This document shows, in pieces, positions 21,902-34,162 of a stretch of 64,000 nt of DNA. The translations under genes were made by a program, and so were the position numbers. Position 1 is the first letter of the stretch. Every line of letters begins with the position of its first letter. Source of the stretch: Xanthoparmelia taractica (lineage: Eukaryota > Ascomycota > Lecanoromycetes > Lecanorales > Parmeliaceae); NCBI GenBank assembly GCA_033085395.1, contig JANQBS010000043.1:62001-126000 (forward strand). The letters are read 5' to 3'. The notes below the pieces were generated by a model. It was not told where the DNA came from and searched no databases. It saw nothing but the letters and a program-made list of their open reading frames with translations.

Positions 21902-24129
21902 CTATTGAGAGAATACATTTCCATACCCCCTGCCGTCTGCCTCAAGGCGGTTGCTGACATCTTGCTGCTGCTGCATGTACATGTCGTTAAGCTGGTTGAC
22001 CGGGATGGCATCGGTTGGACCAGGAGCGCCGGGCGAGAGCGCGCCGGGGGGCCCTGGTAGAGGACCTTGGCCAGAGCTCTGAGGTGGGTGCATATGAGCT
22101 GCATTAGGACTATGAGGCACGTGTGGTTAGCAAGTCCTGATCGATTTGGCAGCGTTCTGGAGTGAGCATCCAGCAGAGTTTCGGAAGTGCACGAAAGCCC
22201 AAGTAAAAATGGGGAAGGAAGGAACGCCTTTCTGTACGTAGAGAAGAGACTGGGAAGTAAAGACGGTGTAGTGATCTGGGATTAGTAAACAGTATCACAT
22301 TTATCAGGAAAATCGAGGTAGTAAGAAGCCATTCAACACATTCACAGGAGTAGGTACATCTGGGTTGGGGAAGAAAGGTTCGTAGGAAATCGCGTCCTCG
22401 CCCCGAAAGACGCTCTTGCTATACAGTCAATCCGTGAACTCGCATGCTATGAGATGAGCAAAGAGAACTTTTTGCAAAAATCCTCCATGTATCTCTCTAT
22501 TGATAACGCTAATCGGAGAAGGAGCCCTCGAATGAAGGCCATTTCAAGAAGCGAAGGGCAACTTCGAGAGATCACCACGATTGCCTGATATAGGAAAACC
22601 GCCTGGAAAGCTTGAAGAACAGGGGGTATCTTACTGTGAGAATGTTAGCACTCATTACACATGAGGCTGGTATACGGATGCCTACCTTCAAAGGAGCGAA
22701 ATTGCCGTAAGGATGGGAAGGAGGCATACCCATAGATGGGTAAACAGGCGGAGGAGGTGCCGGACGGTATGGGGTGCCGGCCGGACCAGAATTGTTTTGG
22801 CTTCGTCCCCAGCTGAGGCGGACTCGAGAGTTGCCAATGGGATAGCCTTGCATTTGGTTGATCGCCATCTCTGCTGCGTGACGCTGAACGAATTGGACGA
22901 AACCGCAACCCTTCCCGGGCGGAATCTTGACGTAGGTAATCTCCCCGAAACCTTGGAAAAAGGAACGAAGCTCGTCTTCCGTGACATACCCAGAAAGCCC
23001 TCCAACGAAAACTGTGGTATTGTTTGGGTCGGTAAACTGGTTCATTGGCTGAGGCTGCCCATAGTATCCGACGGGAGGATTTCCCATGTAGTTCATGCCG
23101 CCTACAGGTGCTCCCCCTGGGCCACCGGGACCTGGCATGCCCATGCCTCCTGGCCCTCCACCACCGGTCTTGTTCTTTGGTGTAGCCGTGGAGATGCGCA
23201 TGGGTCGGTTGCCGCAGTAGACTCCTTGCATCTCTTGCAACGCGCGCTGTTGATCCCCCTCGTCTGAAAAGCGAACAAAACCGTAGCCACGAGACATGCC
23301 GCTGATAGGGTCCGTCATGATCTTGGCGGATTTGCATGAGGGGAATCGGTTCTGAAAGAGAGAAACCAGGACATATTCATTGACCTCCGGCCCGAGATCG
23401 CCAACGAAGATCGAGTGCTCTGGGCCACGCTCGTCGCGGCTAAGACATTAGCAATGCTTATTGGGAACAGGGCGGACAATGCATACCTTCGATCGGCCAG
23501 GCCGCCGCCAGATGCCCAGTTGAGCTTGAAGGGGCGATTTGAGTTTGGGATTATTGAACCATTGAGATTCAAAGCCTTAGCGGCAGCTTCAGGGCTCTGG
23601 AAGTCAATGAAACAGTAGCCGGCATTGCTGCTGGAGATCAGTACGCATTGGCAAACGTTTAGAAGACTAAGAATGACCGGCTTACCCGGAGAACTTGTCA
23701 CGAATCATCTTCACATTGACTTGCTCACCCATGTTGTACCAAACGGTCCGCACGAAGTTCTCGTCAATCCAGGGCTCAAGCTCGCCCATCCTGTACTACA
23801 GTCAGCCTTTGCTACACGAGCACTGACGACTAACGTTGCTTGGCCAGAGCCTTGCCAAGAGGTATGATCAAGTCATCGTGCTGACTGATGCAGCCAAAGC
23901 CAGAGTGCAAGAGATCATCATACCACAATGTTGTCTTGGCATCGCCTCCTTGCGACTGTCCACCAGCAGATCCTGGATCCCCACCATTACCGCTTTGGAA
24001 ACCGCCAGCAGAGTTGGGAGGCATCTGTCCGCCCATGTTTTGGTCCTGCTGTGGAGGGCCACCGGGCCCAGCTCCACCATCTCCTTGCTGACCCTGTTGG
24101 GGGAAATTGTCGTAATTTTGAAAACTCAT
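21902..24129 (-). CDS. csx1: Three-RRM RNA-binding protein (Csx1/Nam8/TIA-1 type)
   Basis: The start MSFQNYDNFPQQ at 24129 is followed by a Gln/Gly/Pro-rich leader. Exons 24129-23924, 23790-23686, 23627-23487 and 23439-22686 join in phase. RRM1: KTTLWMGELEPWIDENFVRT to FSGNAGYCFIDF. RRM2: HSIFVGDLGPEVNEYVLVSL to GMSRGYGFVRF. RRM3: NTTVFVGGLSGYVTEDELRS to KGCGFVQFVQRHAAEMA. The final exon, 22109-21902, encodes AAHMHPPQSS through DMYMQQQQDVSNRLEADG and a short end. The junction between 22686 and 22109 is not solved: the phases do not match directly, so at least one small exon lies between. RNP motifs are intact in all three RRMs. In fission yeast the relative Csx1 stabilises stress-response mRNA; budding yeast Nam8 acts in splicing. 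The Csx1 symbol rests on recalled similarity of filamentous-fungal sequences. Confidence 0.88.
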
Positions 24130-26362
24130 TGTGTCGGTTTCTTCAAGGCCCGGATATTTGACCGGGAAAGGTTGTGAAAAAGAGGAAGAGAGAGTTAGTA
24201 TTGTTGGAACTGGGACAACTAAGAAGAGTCGATTAGCTATGCTCAAGTGGTAAGTGGAACTGCGTCCAGATGGTATGCTGTATTGTGTATATACCTAGAG
24301 GCTTCTGTATTCACAAGCCGATGCAGTAGACAACGCAATTTCAACACTCAGTACTTCGCAGTACCTGCGTGCTCGCAGAGATCGAAAACTCGAGTGCCCA
24401 GAGATATATGACTTGAAGACCGCTTGCTTGCGCTGATATTGAACCGCAAGTAGAAAGGATAGAGGGCACCGATGTTAAAGAGGAGGTACGGAGAGATGTT
24501 GAAGGAATCGATCTAGCGGGGCGGTTTATTAATACTTTTCGGACTTATTCCGTGCTGTGAAGCAATCGGTGTTGGAAGAAGATTCACTCTCGCTGACCTA
24601 GACCCCATGTCGTTAGCCCCAATCGCTGATAAAGCTTGTGATTTTGCGCTTGATAGTGAATCCAGCTGGGTGTTGAGCAAGCATGCACAGGTGATTGGCT
24701 AGTTGGGCAGCTCGTCAAGTGTGCAGGTATGCCAAGACACTGAGGAGTGAATGCGGCAGGCCATGCGGGTGTTGTCTGTTGCCTCACTTCATGGCTGGCT
24801 TGGTGGATGATGAGATCAAAGACTCGTGGTGCAGCTGAAGCGACTTGGGGAAGTGTTGAAGAATAGGTACTTAGGCCTTGGTGGGCGCAGTGAGGTCCGT
24901 GGGAGGGAAGGAAGCTTCTGCCCACTTACCAGATCACTGAAGACGCTGACTTGAAAGTGACAAAGCTGATGCCGTAAGTCAAAAGCTGCAAATCAAGAAC
25001 ACCCGCGACACCAAGGGGACAGGAAGGCGAGAGGAAAAAGATTGGCGGAAGAAATGCTTTTTTTTTTTGTTTGAGAGTGAGCAGAAGGTTGAAGTGGGAA
25101 AAGAAAAAAAGCTGAGAGGTGGGAAAATCCGAGTGGAGGGGAGAGAGAGCGGAGCATGACTAGTCAGGCTAGGAACTACCTACCTACGGTATACCTTAGA
25201 AGTACTCTAGTGCGCCAATTTATTATTAGTACGGCAGTAAAAAGTAGTTGGTAGAAGTACTTTACAGCTACTCCCTACTTTAAGAGTCTCTCCACTGTGA
25301 CACTATGACTTTTTTTTTACTTTGCTATCTTCTAACCGATCAAAGCATGTACCTTGAACGTACTTTTACTTATACCACTACTACTGCTGGCGGGGTATCT
25401 TTCCAGACTAAATGCGCGAACATCTTGTTGCTCTCTCAGTTTCTTGTTTTGATGCCTGCTTCTACGAGTACAAATAGAACATAAAACTCGCGCTTGCGAC
25501 CCGACGTGAAAGCACCAGAGAAGCATGAAGCTTTCCTCGCATGACGTTTACAAATAACTTGTCGCCCTTGCGTTGGGCGTCGATCCACATGTTTTCCTGC
25601 TTTGAACCAATTGCCGGCGAAACTGCGTAAGAAGAGTATGTAGTACAGTAGGTAGTCTTTCTTTCTATTTTGCTTGGGACTGCGGGAAATTTTACTTCCC
25701 AGTCATCCGCCAATGATGTTCTGGGCCGGCATCTTACCCTGCTTCACCAATAATAGGCTCACAACAACATGGATCTGCATTTTCAACTGAAGCATAGCGG
25801 AAGCGCAGTCAGGGTCATCGGAGGCACCTCCCCCCAACATCCCGGGAGTCGTCAAAGTCTAGCGGTGTGAACATCAATCCAAACAGAATGTCTTTCCTCT
25901 TGACCGCCTAATTCGCTGTTCCCTTCATCAGGCATGAACGAAGATTGGATAGATCTGGCCCTTTCAATAATAACAACAACAACAACGACAAACGTTACTA
26001 GGGCTGTTTCCCTTTCGGTACTGAAGTACCTACTTTTGTGGGTTGACTTCCGGCAGCAACCGTAGAGCGTGCTCTAGGCAGATGTCTTGCAGCACATATC
26101 GGTCACGTGGGCTCTCAGGATGTAGTACATTTCTTATCTACCTATTGAGTCTCCGAGGATGACAAAGAGTCCATATGCACAGACCAAAGGAACAATCCTC
26201 CAAGCCCTACTATTAGGATTAGAATTTGAATAACAAAATATAACCAGTCCCTGAATGCCAATCCCAGGCTTCTTCCTTAACACCTTGCTGCCTGTCTTTG
26301 TTGCATTTCAAGTCGTCGGAATGTTCTAGATGAATGAAGAAGATAATATGTTCCTTCCCTAA
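24130..26362. other. Intergenic, 2.2 kb
   Basis: No gene seen. The csx1-type gene's promoter and a long leader should lie at 24130-24600. Around 25180-25330 the sequence is rich in short TAC/GTA-containing motifs and has T-runs (25052-25061, 25311-25319). Near 25970 there is a short aac/aat triplet repeat. Confidence 0.5.
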
Positions 26363-29300
26363 TTACGCTTCCTCCGCCTCTTCCACTTTATTCCCCTCAT
26401 CTGTCGGCTGTGCTAATGCATAAGTCAAGCTTGCAGTCCTGTCCTTATCGTGTTCCAACCCCTGAATGTTCAGTCCTCTCCCCTCGCTTTTGGCTCCACC
26501 GTCCGTTTCTTCGGCCTTCTCTTGCAAGAGATTCATGAGCGCCGGGGGTCGCTGTTTCATGGCTCTTGCTTTCCCAAGGCTAATGGTTTTCTGCTGATAT
26601 GTGGTCGTGATGGGTTTGGTCTCGTCACGATCAATGGTCGCCTTCATCAGCGCGGCCATCCAGAGGCGGCCCTGGGCGATATTCTCGACAGCAAAATAGT
26701 GAACAGTTGGTTTGGTGAAGTTGACGGCGCGTGAAAGACCAGTACGTGGCGGGACAAGCTTGAAGATGAACATCGAGTCCGAATAAATCTTCGGGACAGG
26801 CGATCTGGACTGCATTGTTGGCGACACTGGAGATGACTTCGCGCCGGTCACGGTGGCATGAATACCGGCAATGATGTCGCGATCAGCGGGAAGAACGCGA
26901 TGAGAAGATATGTCAATCAGACCCTTCTCCTGGCTATCTGTCTCAGCATAGTAGTATGAGAGACGGCGGCCACGTAGCACAAAGAGGCGAGGTTTCCAAG
27001 TTGTCATGATGTTTGACGACCTCTTTTTCATCCAGCCACTATAATCACAACCCTCCATTTGCTCCTTAGGTGACTTGTGCACGAGGCCGCGAATGTACGC
27101 GCTTGTTTCCTTTTTCGGTTTCCGACGCGTGCCACTCGTAGGCATGAGCCTTGTGGGTGCGCCACTAGTGTCTTTGGAAGAAGCATCGGTACTCTCACGC
27201 TCGATACTCTGAGACGCCGCAGAGGGCGATGTTGAGCCTGTACGTGTGGGCGATTGTACAGTAGCCTCTTTGATCGGTGACGAGACAGATGCTGAAGTGG
27301 ATACTAGAGCCCTCTCGTTGCCCGTAACGGCGTCTGAGATAGCTCGGAGACCCATGCGAGGCTTTGAGACTGACTTAGCAGGTGCGACTGCTGACTTGGG
27401 TGAGCCATTCGAAGCCGCCCCACTGCTAGCGCCTGTTGACGACGTTATAATCTTCATACTCGGCTTTGTACTCAGCCTTTTATTGTCATATTCAAGCTTA
27501 GTGACGGTGGGTGAGGTTAGATCAGTGGTTTGTGGCGTTTCCGTTATTGCATCGTTGGCTGAGGAGTTACGAAAGTGCCCCATGAAGCTGTTGCTGTGAT
27601 ACAGCTTAGTCGCGGGAGAGGTTAGGGCTGCTACAGTATCTTTGATGGAGTCGACACTGCTAAATCGAGAGTGGCGCATCGCTCCCGCAAAGCTCAATCG
27701 CTTGGTGTCTGGCTGGTAAGAGCTCTGCCGTGAGTGATTCGCGCTAACAGTGTCGCGCTTTCTCAATACGTTTCGTGCTTTCTTGCCATCCATTTCGCTG
27801 CCTTGAAGATAATCACTATCAAAATCTCGTGCGATGATATGAGATTGGCTCGACTCCGCAGCATGCCGGTCAAAAGTGTTGCGTTCGGCTCGAGGGAAAA
27901 AGCTTCCACTGGTAGCAGAGCGTGGTCGGCCATTCATTACGGGATGAGTGTCTCCCATTGCCCAATTCCGATCAAAAGAAGGAGTTTTCTTATGTGATGA
28001 CATGGTATTACTTTGATTGGGTGTTGAAGGTTCATTCGGCAGGCTCGGGGTTGCTGGACTTAAGGTTGAGGCGAAGTCGACTGCAGAATGGCGACGTGAA
28101 TGATTCAACTCACGAATCGAGGCGGCCGATGGTCTACTTGGACTGTCAAGTCCAGATTTGAATGTGAACGAGACCGGAGTAGAACTCGCATCGCGCTTTT
28201 GAGATTGCAGGAACTGAGGGGACGGTGATGGTTGAGGACTTGGCCCATCATGTCGTACATTTGGAGAACCGTATCGTTGATGAGGAGAGGTAGGACTTGG
28301 TTGGCTGAATAGATTCGTTGAAAATGCCGATCCTGCGACAGACCCTCCTCTCTGAAGGCGGAGGTCATCCGACGATGCATCGCTACTAATCATATTCGTT
28401 GCTGGTTTTGTTATGATCTCTGGTCCTCGAACTTCCTCTTGCAGCGCCTTTATCTTGTACCAGGTTCGCAATCGGGGTCCGACGGGACCAAGATCAAATT
28501 CCTTCATGAATATCGATGACTGATCCATCGCTAGAAGGATTTCTCCAGATATTTCTTGCTCTTTGAAGATCTGGCAGTGCCTCGGCTCCACTCCTATGTC
28601 CTCCAAGTATTCCGCTACTTGACCTGGAGACCAAAGTGACACTTCTTTTTCTGTATGGAGGTTGCGCTCTTCCTCTTCTGTTTCATGGCCATTTATATAA
28701 GATATACGTTGATCTGTGTGTGGACTGTATTCGCTTCCAGACTCATTCGTCAGCCTCCTCTCGACTGCCAGCGCCCTAGACTGAGGATTCTTCATGTCTA
28801 TTATATGCTCATCTATCACACTCAACGTTTCATTCATCACTGGGCTATCCTCGTCTGGCCCTTGATGGACCATGCTGAGGCTTCTCTGAGCAGACGTAGT
28901 GGCGGCCAATGCTTGGGGTCCCATAGAGATATTCGGGACTGAAGCAGTCCTTTGAGATGGCGGAGTGGTGTTCAAAGGTGGGGGAGTTGCTCCGTCGTGA
29001 TGCATTGGCTCGGGTGAGCCTTGCGGAGGTAGCGCTGCTGTTCCTTGCTTTTGTCCTTCATGTTGTGATATATCACTTGTAAGGGTGTTGCTTGTAGTGG
29101 CCGCTACGATCTTCGCGGCTGTGGCCATTGTGGTTGCAGAGACTTGGATGGTTTTTGGTGTGGTTGTTGTGTAGACTTTTTTTTAAAAAAGAAGGTATTA
29201 GCCTCCCTTTATAGCTAAGAATCATGAAGGTCTCACCCTCGGGAAATAGCCCTGTTTTGCCATTGTCAACGTGCTTTCCAAGATACCAGCCATCTCCAAA

Positions 29301-29607
29301 ATCATCGTCTCTTTCTATGAGCTCTATCTTGTCCTTTTTACGGAGGCTCAATTCATCGGGGCTTCTGGCTTCAAAGTCATCTGGATGGACCATTGTCAGC
29401 ACAATGACTGGCATGTAGCACTTTCATATCGTTGAGCGTTGAAGAGAGTGTGTGTGCTGTAGGGAGATATGGCAGTCCTTCGTATACCCACATGGACTCC
29501 AACCCAACACGTCAACCACCAGAAGTGAAGGGCAACTCACGAACAACTAGCAGCACGTCCCCAGGCTCGGCGGTCTTTGTTGACCCGCTGAGGTGTCTGA
29601 ACGCCAT
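26363..29607 (-). CDS. Boi1/Boi2-type SH3-SAM-PH polarity protein
   Basis: Three exons, 29607-29541, 29380-29237 and 29175-26363, give 1007 residues with matching phases; introns are 160 and 61 bp. The tiny first exon MAFRHLSGSTKTAEPGDVLL completes the SH3 domain (about 17-72: VVHDFEARSPDELSL, ERDDDFGDGWYLGKH, GLFPEVY). A SAM domain (about 248-315) includes LWSPGQVAEYLEDIGVEP and GPVGPRLRTWYKIKAL. The PH domain (about 780-920) begins CDYSGWMKKRSSNIMTTWKP with RLFVLRGRRLSYYY. The rest is Ser/Pro/Thr-rich linker. Boi proteins bind Bem1/Cdc42 and phosphoinositides at growth sites and help exocyst-driven secretion; fission yeast Pob1 is the counterpart. A start at the downstream Met (29128) would lose the SH3 domain, which is why I extend upstream. 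Intact. Confidence 0.93.
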
Positions 29608-30673
29608 GACTTAGGGTCGTTCAATGCGTTGATCGCCTTCCGAAGCCCGTTGCCTTTCAAGCGGGGCAACTCATTGGAGGCGGTCTTCAAGTCGGCGCAG
29701 GCGCACTCGACTAGAATGTCCGCCTGGTCTAGCAAGCCATTTGATGGGTCGCGTATAGTTGGGTCTATTCTCCAGGAAAACCATTCGGCCACCACATGGC
29801 CAATCTTGCGACAAGTTATCCAATGACGGGCTCGGTAGCTGTAAATGTTCCGCCTGGGACTTGCGACAGGATCCGACTTGGCAACCTGGGGATGTAAAGG
29901 GATACCTATAGCCTTTGCAATTAAGTGACAGGATGTATTACGAGCAAGATGAGTAGCAGATGTTGGTGGACATAAAGCGTGATTATTGTCTGCCAACTTT
30001 TCTCCGGCAGGTCCAAGGCTGCTCGGTCACATTCGCGCCCTAAGGTAAGCTAGGATAGAGCTAAGGAGGAGCTATTCGGGCGCTAGATCCAGATAGGAAA
30101 GGCTTCCTAAGGCTCTCTGCAAGGGATTCAAAACACTACGGTGCTTTATCGGGCTTGCTTCCAATCTTAACCATCTCTAAACATCTTCATACAGACTTCA
30201 GAACGCATCGCTCGGATAAAGCAATAATTCAATCCAGCTGCCAGGAGCATACATACGAGTCTGCGCAGGGCGATGTCTGTTTCTCAAGCAGCAGTAAGCA
30301 CATATACGCTATAGACGACCTCAATGAACCGGAATCTACACCCTGCTAAGACGTGGGTATGTCCAAGATCGTTCAAGACTTCGTCTTCGTCTTGGGAGAC
30401 CTCAAATCTTGAATGGTTCTTTGGTCAAACGCGGTCACGTTCATCCAGCTGTACTTTGAGACACGTTGCTCGTCGCATGACTCGCCAACGGATCTATCAT
30501 GAGCAGCAAGATCCAACGAGCATATTCCGGCTTCTCGTTGGTTCTCTTCGGTAGCTAATCAACAGCGGGATCATATCTAACATTTCCGTATCGCTCTCAC
30601 AAACTGGATTCCACGAACGGGTTGCATTGGATAAGGCAGGTGCCAGAGAACGACTTTAAGTTCCCTAGGCAAT
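29608..30673. other. Divergent promoter region
   Basis: About 1.1 kb between the Boi-type gene (minus) and the SP-RING gene (plus), which start on either side. It should contain both promoters and leaders. A 149-codon minus frame at 29547-29996 overlaps the Boi start and has no family resemblance. Confidence 0.5.
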
Positions 30674-33600
30674 ATGCGTGCTGCAAAAGCTCAATCGAAG
30701 ACAACAAATGAATTTCAGCTGTCTAATTCAACCACTAATGCCTTCATAGGAGGTACGCAAAAGGCTTGGATGACGGGCCAAGCTCAATCCGCACGAGGTC
30801 CATCCACTCCAAAGGTCTTCTTGCCAAGAGCTACAGACCAAGCATCAAAAGCTACGCATAGAGTTGAGTCGGCGCCCAAGTTGTATGAAACTGCAGAGGG
30901 TAGCGGCCTGCCTAACACAGTCTTTGGGCCTAACTTTGACCGTGGCCGCTACCCTGCACAACGACCGAGGCATGGAGCTACAAGCAACTACGCAAGTAGG
31001 TCTCCAACTTTCCATGCTGCTGGCTCGAGTCCGCCGGTCGTTTCTCCGCCGACAGTAGAAGGAAGTTCATACACCCTACCATTTACTTCGATGGATGTCT
31101 CCAGCAATGTGGAAAATGTACTCCCATCTCCAAGTCCTAGCGTGGAAGCCCGCCAAAACAGCGTCAACGCGATGGAAGCCGAAGATCAAGGTTATCGACT
31201 TCAGGCAGCTGAAGCATGGCAAGTCGACACCCCAGCGGCAACCCTACAGGAGCTCGTAACAAGATGTGGAGGTATGGACCAGCTTGAGAAATTGCTTAAA
31301 GAAGCTGGAAAAAGTAATCACGGGCCTAGTCAGATAGCTGCTTCTGCGATTGCTCAGGGATTGCCTGGCACCAGGCCTACGAGTGGTCCTCTACCTCCAA
31401 GGCAGCCTTTTGGCCCTACGGATGAATCTAGGTTGGAATCTAATCACGGGGTCCCCGCTCCATCAATCGCTAACAAACGCCCACATGAAATCACGGATGA
31501 GCCTCGGAAGCGACTACAGAGCCTTCCAGGCTCACCGTCCGAAGGCTTGTTTGCAATACCTTCGGCCACTACGGTACTTCTCAGTCAAAATCATCAGAGC
31601 GGTGCAGCCGCCGATTCTTCAGGAACTGAGATTCGCCCATTCACCCAGGACCTAGCGCAGCGGATGCGGTTGGTCGCAAATCTGCGAGACCGTGAAGTCA
31701 GCCATGTTGAGCGAGCACGTCTAGAACTGCTTCGTGAGGCCTACGAAAACTCGGACCACTTTTATCTAGTTTTACATCAACTCTTTTGCTTTGACCACCA
31801 GCTTCGAAAGTCAAATAGACAGGTCCCCAGTCTCAACGAGACCCACAGAAAGGGCCTGGACGTGGTTGCTTTTCTGTTGGGTTCCAATGACGAAATGGTC
31901 GACGATGCTGTTGCATGGTTTTCAGTCTTTCCTTTGCCTTGGGATACCTTGCTTTTGAATAGACCCGAGTTTAGATCTGCACACCTTAAAGTTTTGAGAT
32001 GTCTAGATCAGTTGGCAAAGTGTTGGGCTGAGATGCGGTCTCAATGCATGAAGAGGAGGTATCCTCCTTTGGTCGACGAGCTTATCGTGCTTTTCAATGT
32101 AGAGTCATTTCTGTTCCAGCAGATCATTTTTCGCGCACTCCTCAGGGACATATGGTCCGGCAAGGTAGATAATTGTTTTCTCGTTGCCGAAGGTTTCTTC
32201 AACAGAGACTACAAAGTAGTCATGGGCCGTTTGTCGTCGGGCAGTGACAGTGTCGAACTGGCGAAGGCCCATCAACAGACTCTTATCCAAGACTATCAGC
32301 AAGTATTGGGATCTCACTGGCAACATATAGTTGCAGAGTCAATAGCGAATATGGCCGCTCCTGTGCAGCCACAGAGTCAGTCTCGTCTAGCCACCGCAAA
32401 CCACTGTCCAAACAATCGCAATAGGTCTCAACCTGAGCACAACAGGGATACTCAGTCCCCTCTGACGCTTGATATACGCACAGCGCAGCGCAACAGTTTA
32501 TCCGCTGCGTCAGGTCCATCGCCCGTAGCTGTCCAATCAAGTCAGCGTAGACAGAGCGATACTTTATGTCGGTCTCAGGCTCTGGCCTTTAATACATTCT
32601 CTTCTCCGCACCTCAGCAACTTTACGCAATCACCTACGACATTGCAGGACCATTCTTGCGCGGGAACCTCCATGAATTCGCCCTGGCAGTGGAACAATCA
32701 ACAGCAGCAGAGGGATGGTCGCACGTCCAGTACAGCAGGAAACCTTCGAAACGACCCAGCATCGACGGCGCCAACCCAACGAACACCTCACGTGGTCCCG
32801 TCAAATGTGGCTGGAAACCTCCACATGCATCAATTCCAGCAGAACATCGGACCTCAACAGCAGTCTCATAATCGAGTGCCATCTTCAGCCAATGCCAATC
32901 CTCGCCCCCGTCGGCAGCCGGAGGTTCCAACTTCAACCAGCAACCGGGCAACTGAGACTACTTTGCGGACACTAAGTCCGCATGCATTCATACACCCTTC
33001 CCCTCCTACTCCAACTCATGCTACTCCATTCATACGCTCGTATCCTCCTCTCCCAATTCATCCGAATCCCGCTACGTCCGCTCTCCATCAAGCCCACCTC
33101 AGGAGTCCGACCCTGTCATATCTTGACCCCAGCAGAAATCCAAGCGGTGTTACAAAGTGCTACAGATTTATCAAGCATGTCTTAATGCCTCCCGAGGAGC
33201 TTGACTGTAAAAATCGCCATGTGAACTGGGACTTCAGCGTAAATAAAGAGCTCACGGATTGGTTCGCACACGATGCCCCTAATCCTTATGGGGCTCCTCC
33301 AACGAGGTCGATTGTGCCAGGCTCTCGGTTATGTCGAATCCGCTGCGTAACCCTCAAGGACAAATCCGGGATGCCTACTCAGACAGAGTGGGCTGTTGCA
33401 GACAATGTCTGGCCAGGTAGCACCGCCGTTGTTCTGAATGGGATTGCGCTCGACATTCGGAAGAAGACACACCACGGGAAGGATCTTCCAGTCGATGTGA
33501 CGCGTTATATCAGAGCGGGGCAGAACAATCTCTCGACCGCTGTCATTGGCTTCCAGAAAGATAGCACCAGCAGGTATGCTATTGGAGTGGAGTTCATTCA

Positions 33601-34162
33601 GGTCGTCGACGAGCAGCAGATCAAGAGCGAGATAAAGTGTTTGCCCTGGATCGAAGCACGCCAACGCATCCTAGACCAGTCGAAGAATCTGGATCCGGAT
33701 ATCGAAGTCATTCAATCACAAAAGGTGCTTGACCTCACAGACCCCTTCACCGCCCGGATCTTCGACGTCCCGGTGAGGGGCATCAACTGCCACCACAATC
33801 AATGTTTCGACCGCGACACCTTCCTCCAAACGCGCACCGGCAAAATCCCCGGCGAACCCTGTGGACCAGACGAATTCCGATGCCCCATTTGCGGCCAAGA
33901 TGCCCGGCCGCAGAGTCTGATGATCGACGGGTTCTTCTTGAGCGTGCGCATGGCGCTCAAAGAGAGGGACAGGTTAGACGTGAAGGCGATTATTCTGGAC
34001 GAATCTGGCGGATGGGAGATCAAAGAGGAGGAAGCAGCGACTGGTGAGTCTGGGGACGGCACAGGCAGGAGAAGCGCGGGGCTTGCTGGAGCAAGGACTG
34101 CCAGCGTGTCGGCGGCGAGGCAGAGTGTGCCTTGTGAGGTGATTGAGCTGGATGATGATTGA
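30674..34162 (+). CDS. SP-RING (MIZ) SUMO E3 ligase-like protein
   Basis: One long frame of 1162 codons. Residues 1-330 and 560-860 are Ser/Pro/Gln-rich and disordered. A predicted helical block spans about 320-560. The C-terminal region holds the SP-RING: GINCHHNQCFDRDTFLQ near 1036-1052, then FRCPICGQDARPQSLMIDG near 1068-1086. The C-x-H and later C-x-x-C ligands are present. The part before it (about 850-1030: DKSGMPTQTEWAVADNVWPG, DVTRYIRAGQNNLS) resembles the PINIT-like region of PIAS/Siz or Zmiz proteins. The last residues, CEVIELDDD, are a textbook SUMO-interacting motif with an acidic tail. Together these point to transfer of SUMO to nuclear proteins. The substrate is unknown. No intron is needed. 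Confidence 0.9.
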   Translation: MRAAKAQSKTTNEFQLSNSTTNAFIGGTQKAWMTGQAQSARGPSTPKVFLPRATDQASKATHRVESAPKLYETAEGSGLPNTVFGPNFDRGRYPAQRPRHGATSNYASRSPTFHAAGSSPPVVSPPTVEGSSYTLPFTSMDVSSNVENVLPSPSPSVEARQNSVNAMEAEDQGYRLQAAEAWQVDTPAATLQELVTRCGGMDQLEKLLKEAGKSNHGPSQIAASAIAQGLPGTRPTSGPLPPRQPFGPTDESRLESNHGVPAPSIANKRPHEITDEPRKRLQSLPGSPSEGLFAIPSATTVLLSQNHQSGAAADSSGTEIRPFTQDLAQRMRLVANLRDREVSHVERARLELLREAYENSDHFYLVLHQLFCFDHQLRKSNRQVPSLNETHRKGLDVVAFLLGSNDEMVDDAVAWFSVFPLPWDTLLLNRPEFRSAHLKVLRCLDQLAKCWAEMRSQCMKRRYPPLVDELIVLFNVESFLFQQIIFRALLRDIWSGKVDNCFLVAEGFFNRDYKVVMGRLSSGSDSVELAKAHQQTLIQDYQQVLGSHWQHIVAESIANMAAPVQPQSQSRLATANHCPNNRNRSQPEHNRDTQSPLTLDIRTAQRNSLSAASGPSPVAVQSSQRRQSDTLCRSQALAFNTFSSPHLSNFTQSPTTLQDHSCAGTSMNSPWQWNNQQQQRDGRTSSTAGNLRNDPASTAPTQRTPHVVPSNVAGNLHMHQFQQNIGPQQQSHNRVPSSANANPRPRRQPEVPTSTSNRATETTLRTLSPHAFIHPSPPTPTHATPFIRSYPPLPIHPNPATSALHQAHLRSPTLSYLDPSRNPSGVTKCYRFIKHVLMPPEELDCKNRHVNWDFSVNKELTDWFAHDAPNPYGAPPTRSIVPGSRLCRIRCVTLKDKSGMPTQTEWAVADNVWPGSTAVVLNGIALDIRKKTHHGKDLPVDVTRYIRAGQNNLSTAVIGFQKDSTSRYAIGVEFIQVVDEQQIKSEIKCLPWIEARQRILDQSKNLDPDIEVIQSQKVLDLTDPFTARIFDVPVRGINCHHNQCFDRDTFLQTRTGKIPGEPCGPDEFRCPICGQDARPQSLMIDGFFLSVRMALKERDRLDVKAIILDESGGWEIKEEEAATGESGDGTGRRSAGLAGARTASVSAARQSVPCEVIELDDD

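Noticed and set aside
29547..29996. 149-codon minus-strand ORF upstream of the Boi-type gene
   Set aside because: It overlaps the true first exon in another frame and has no recognisable content.
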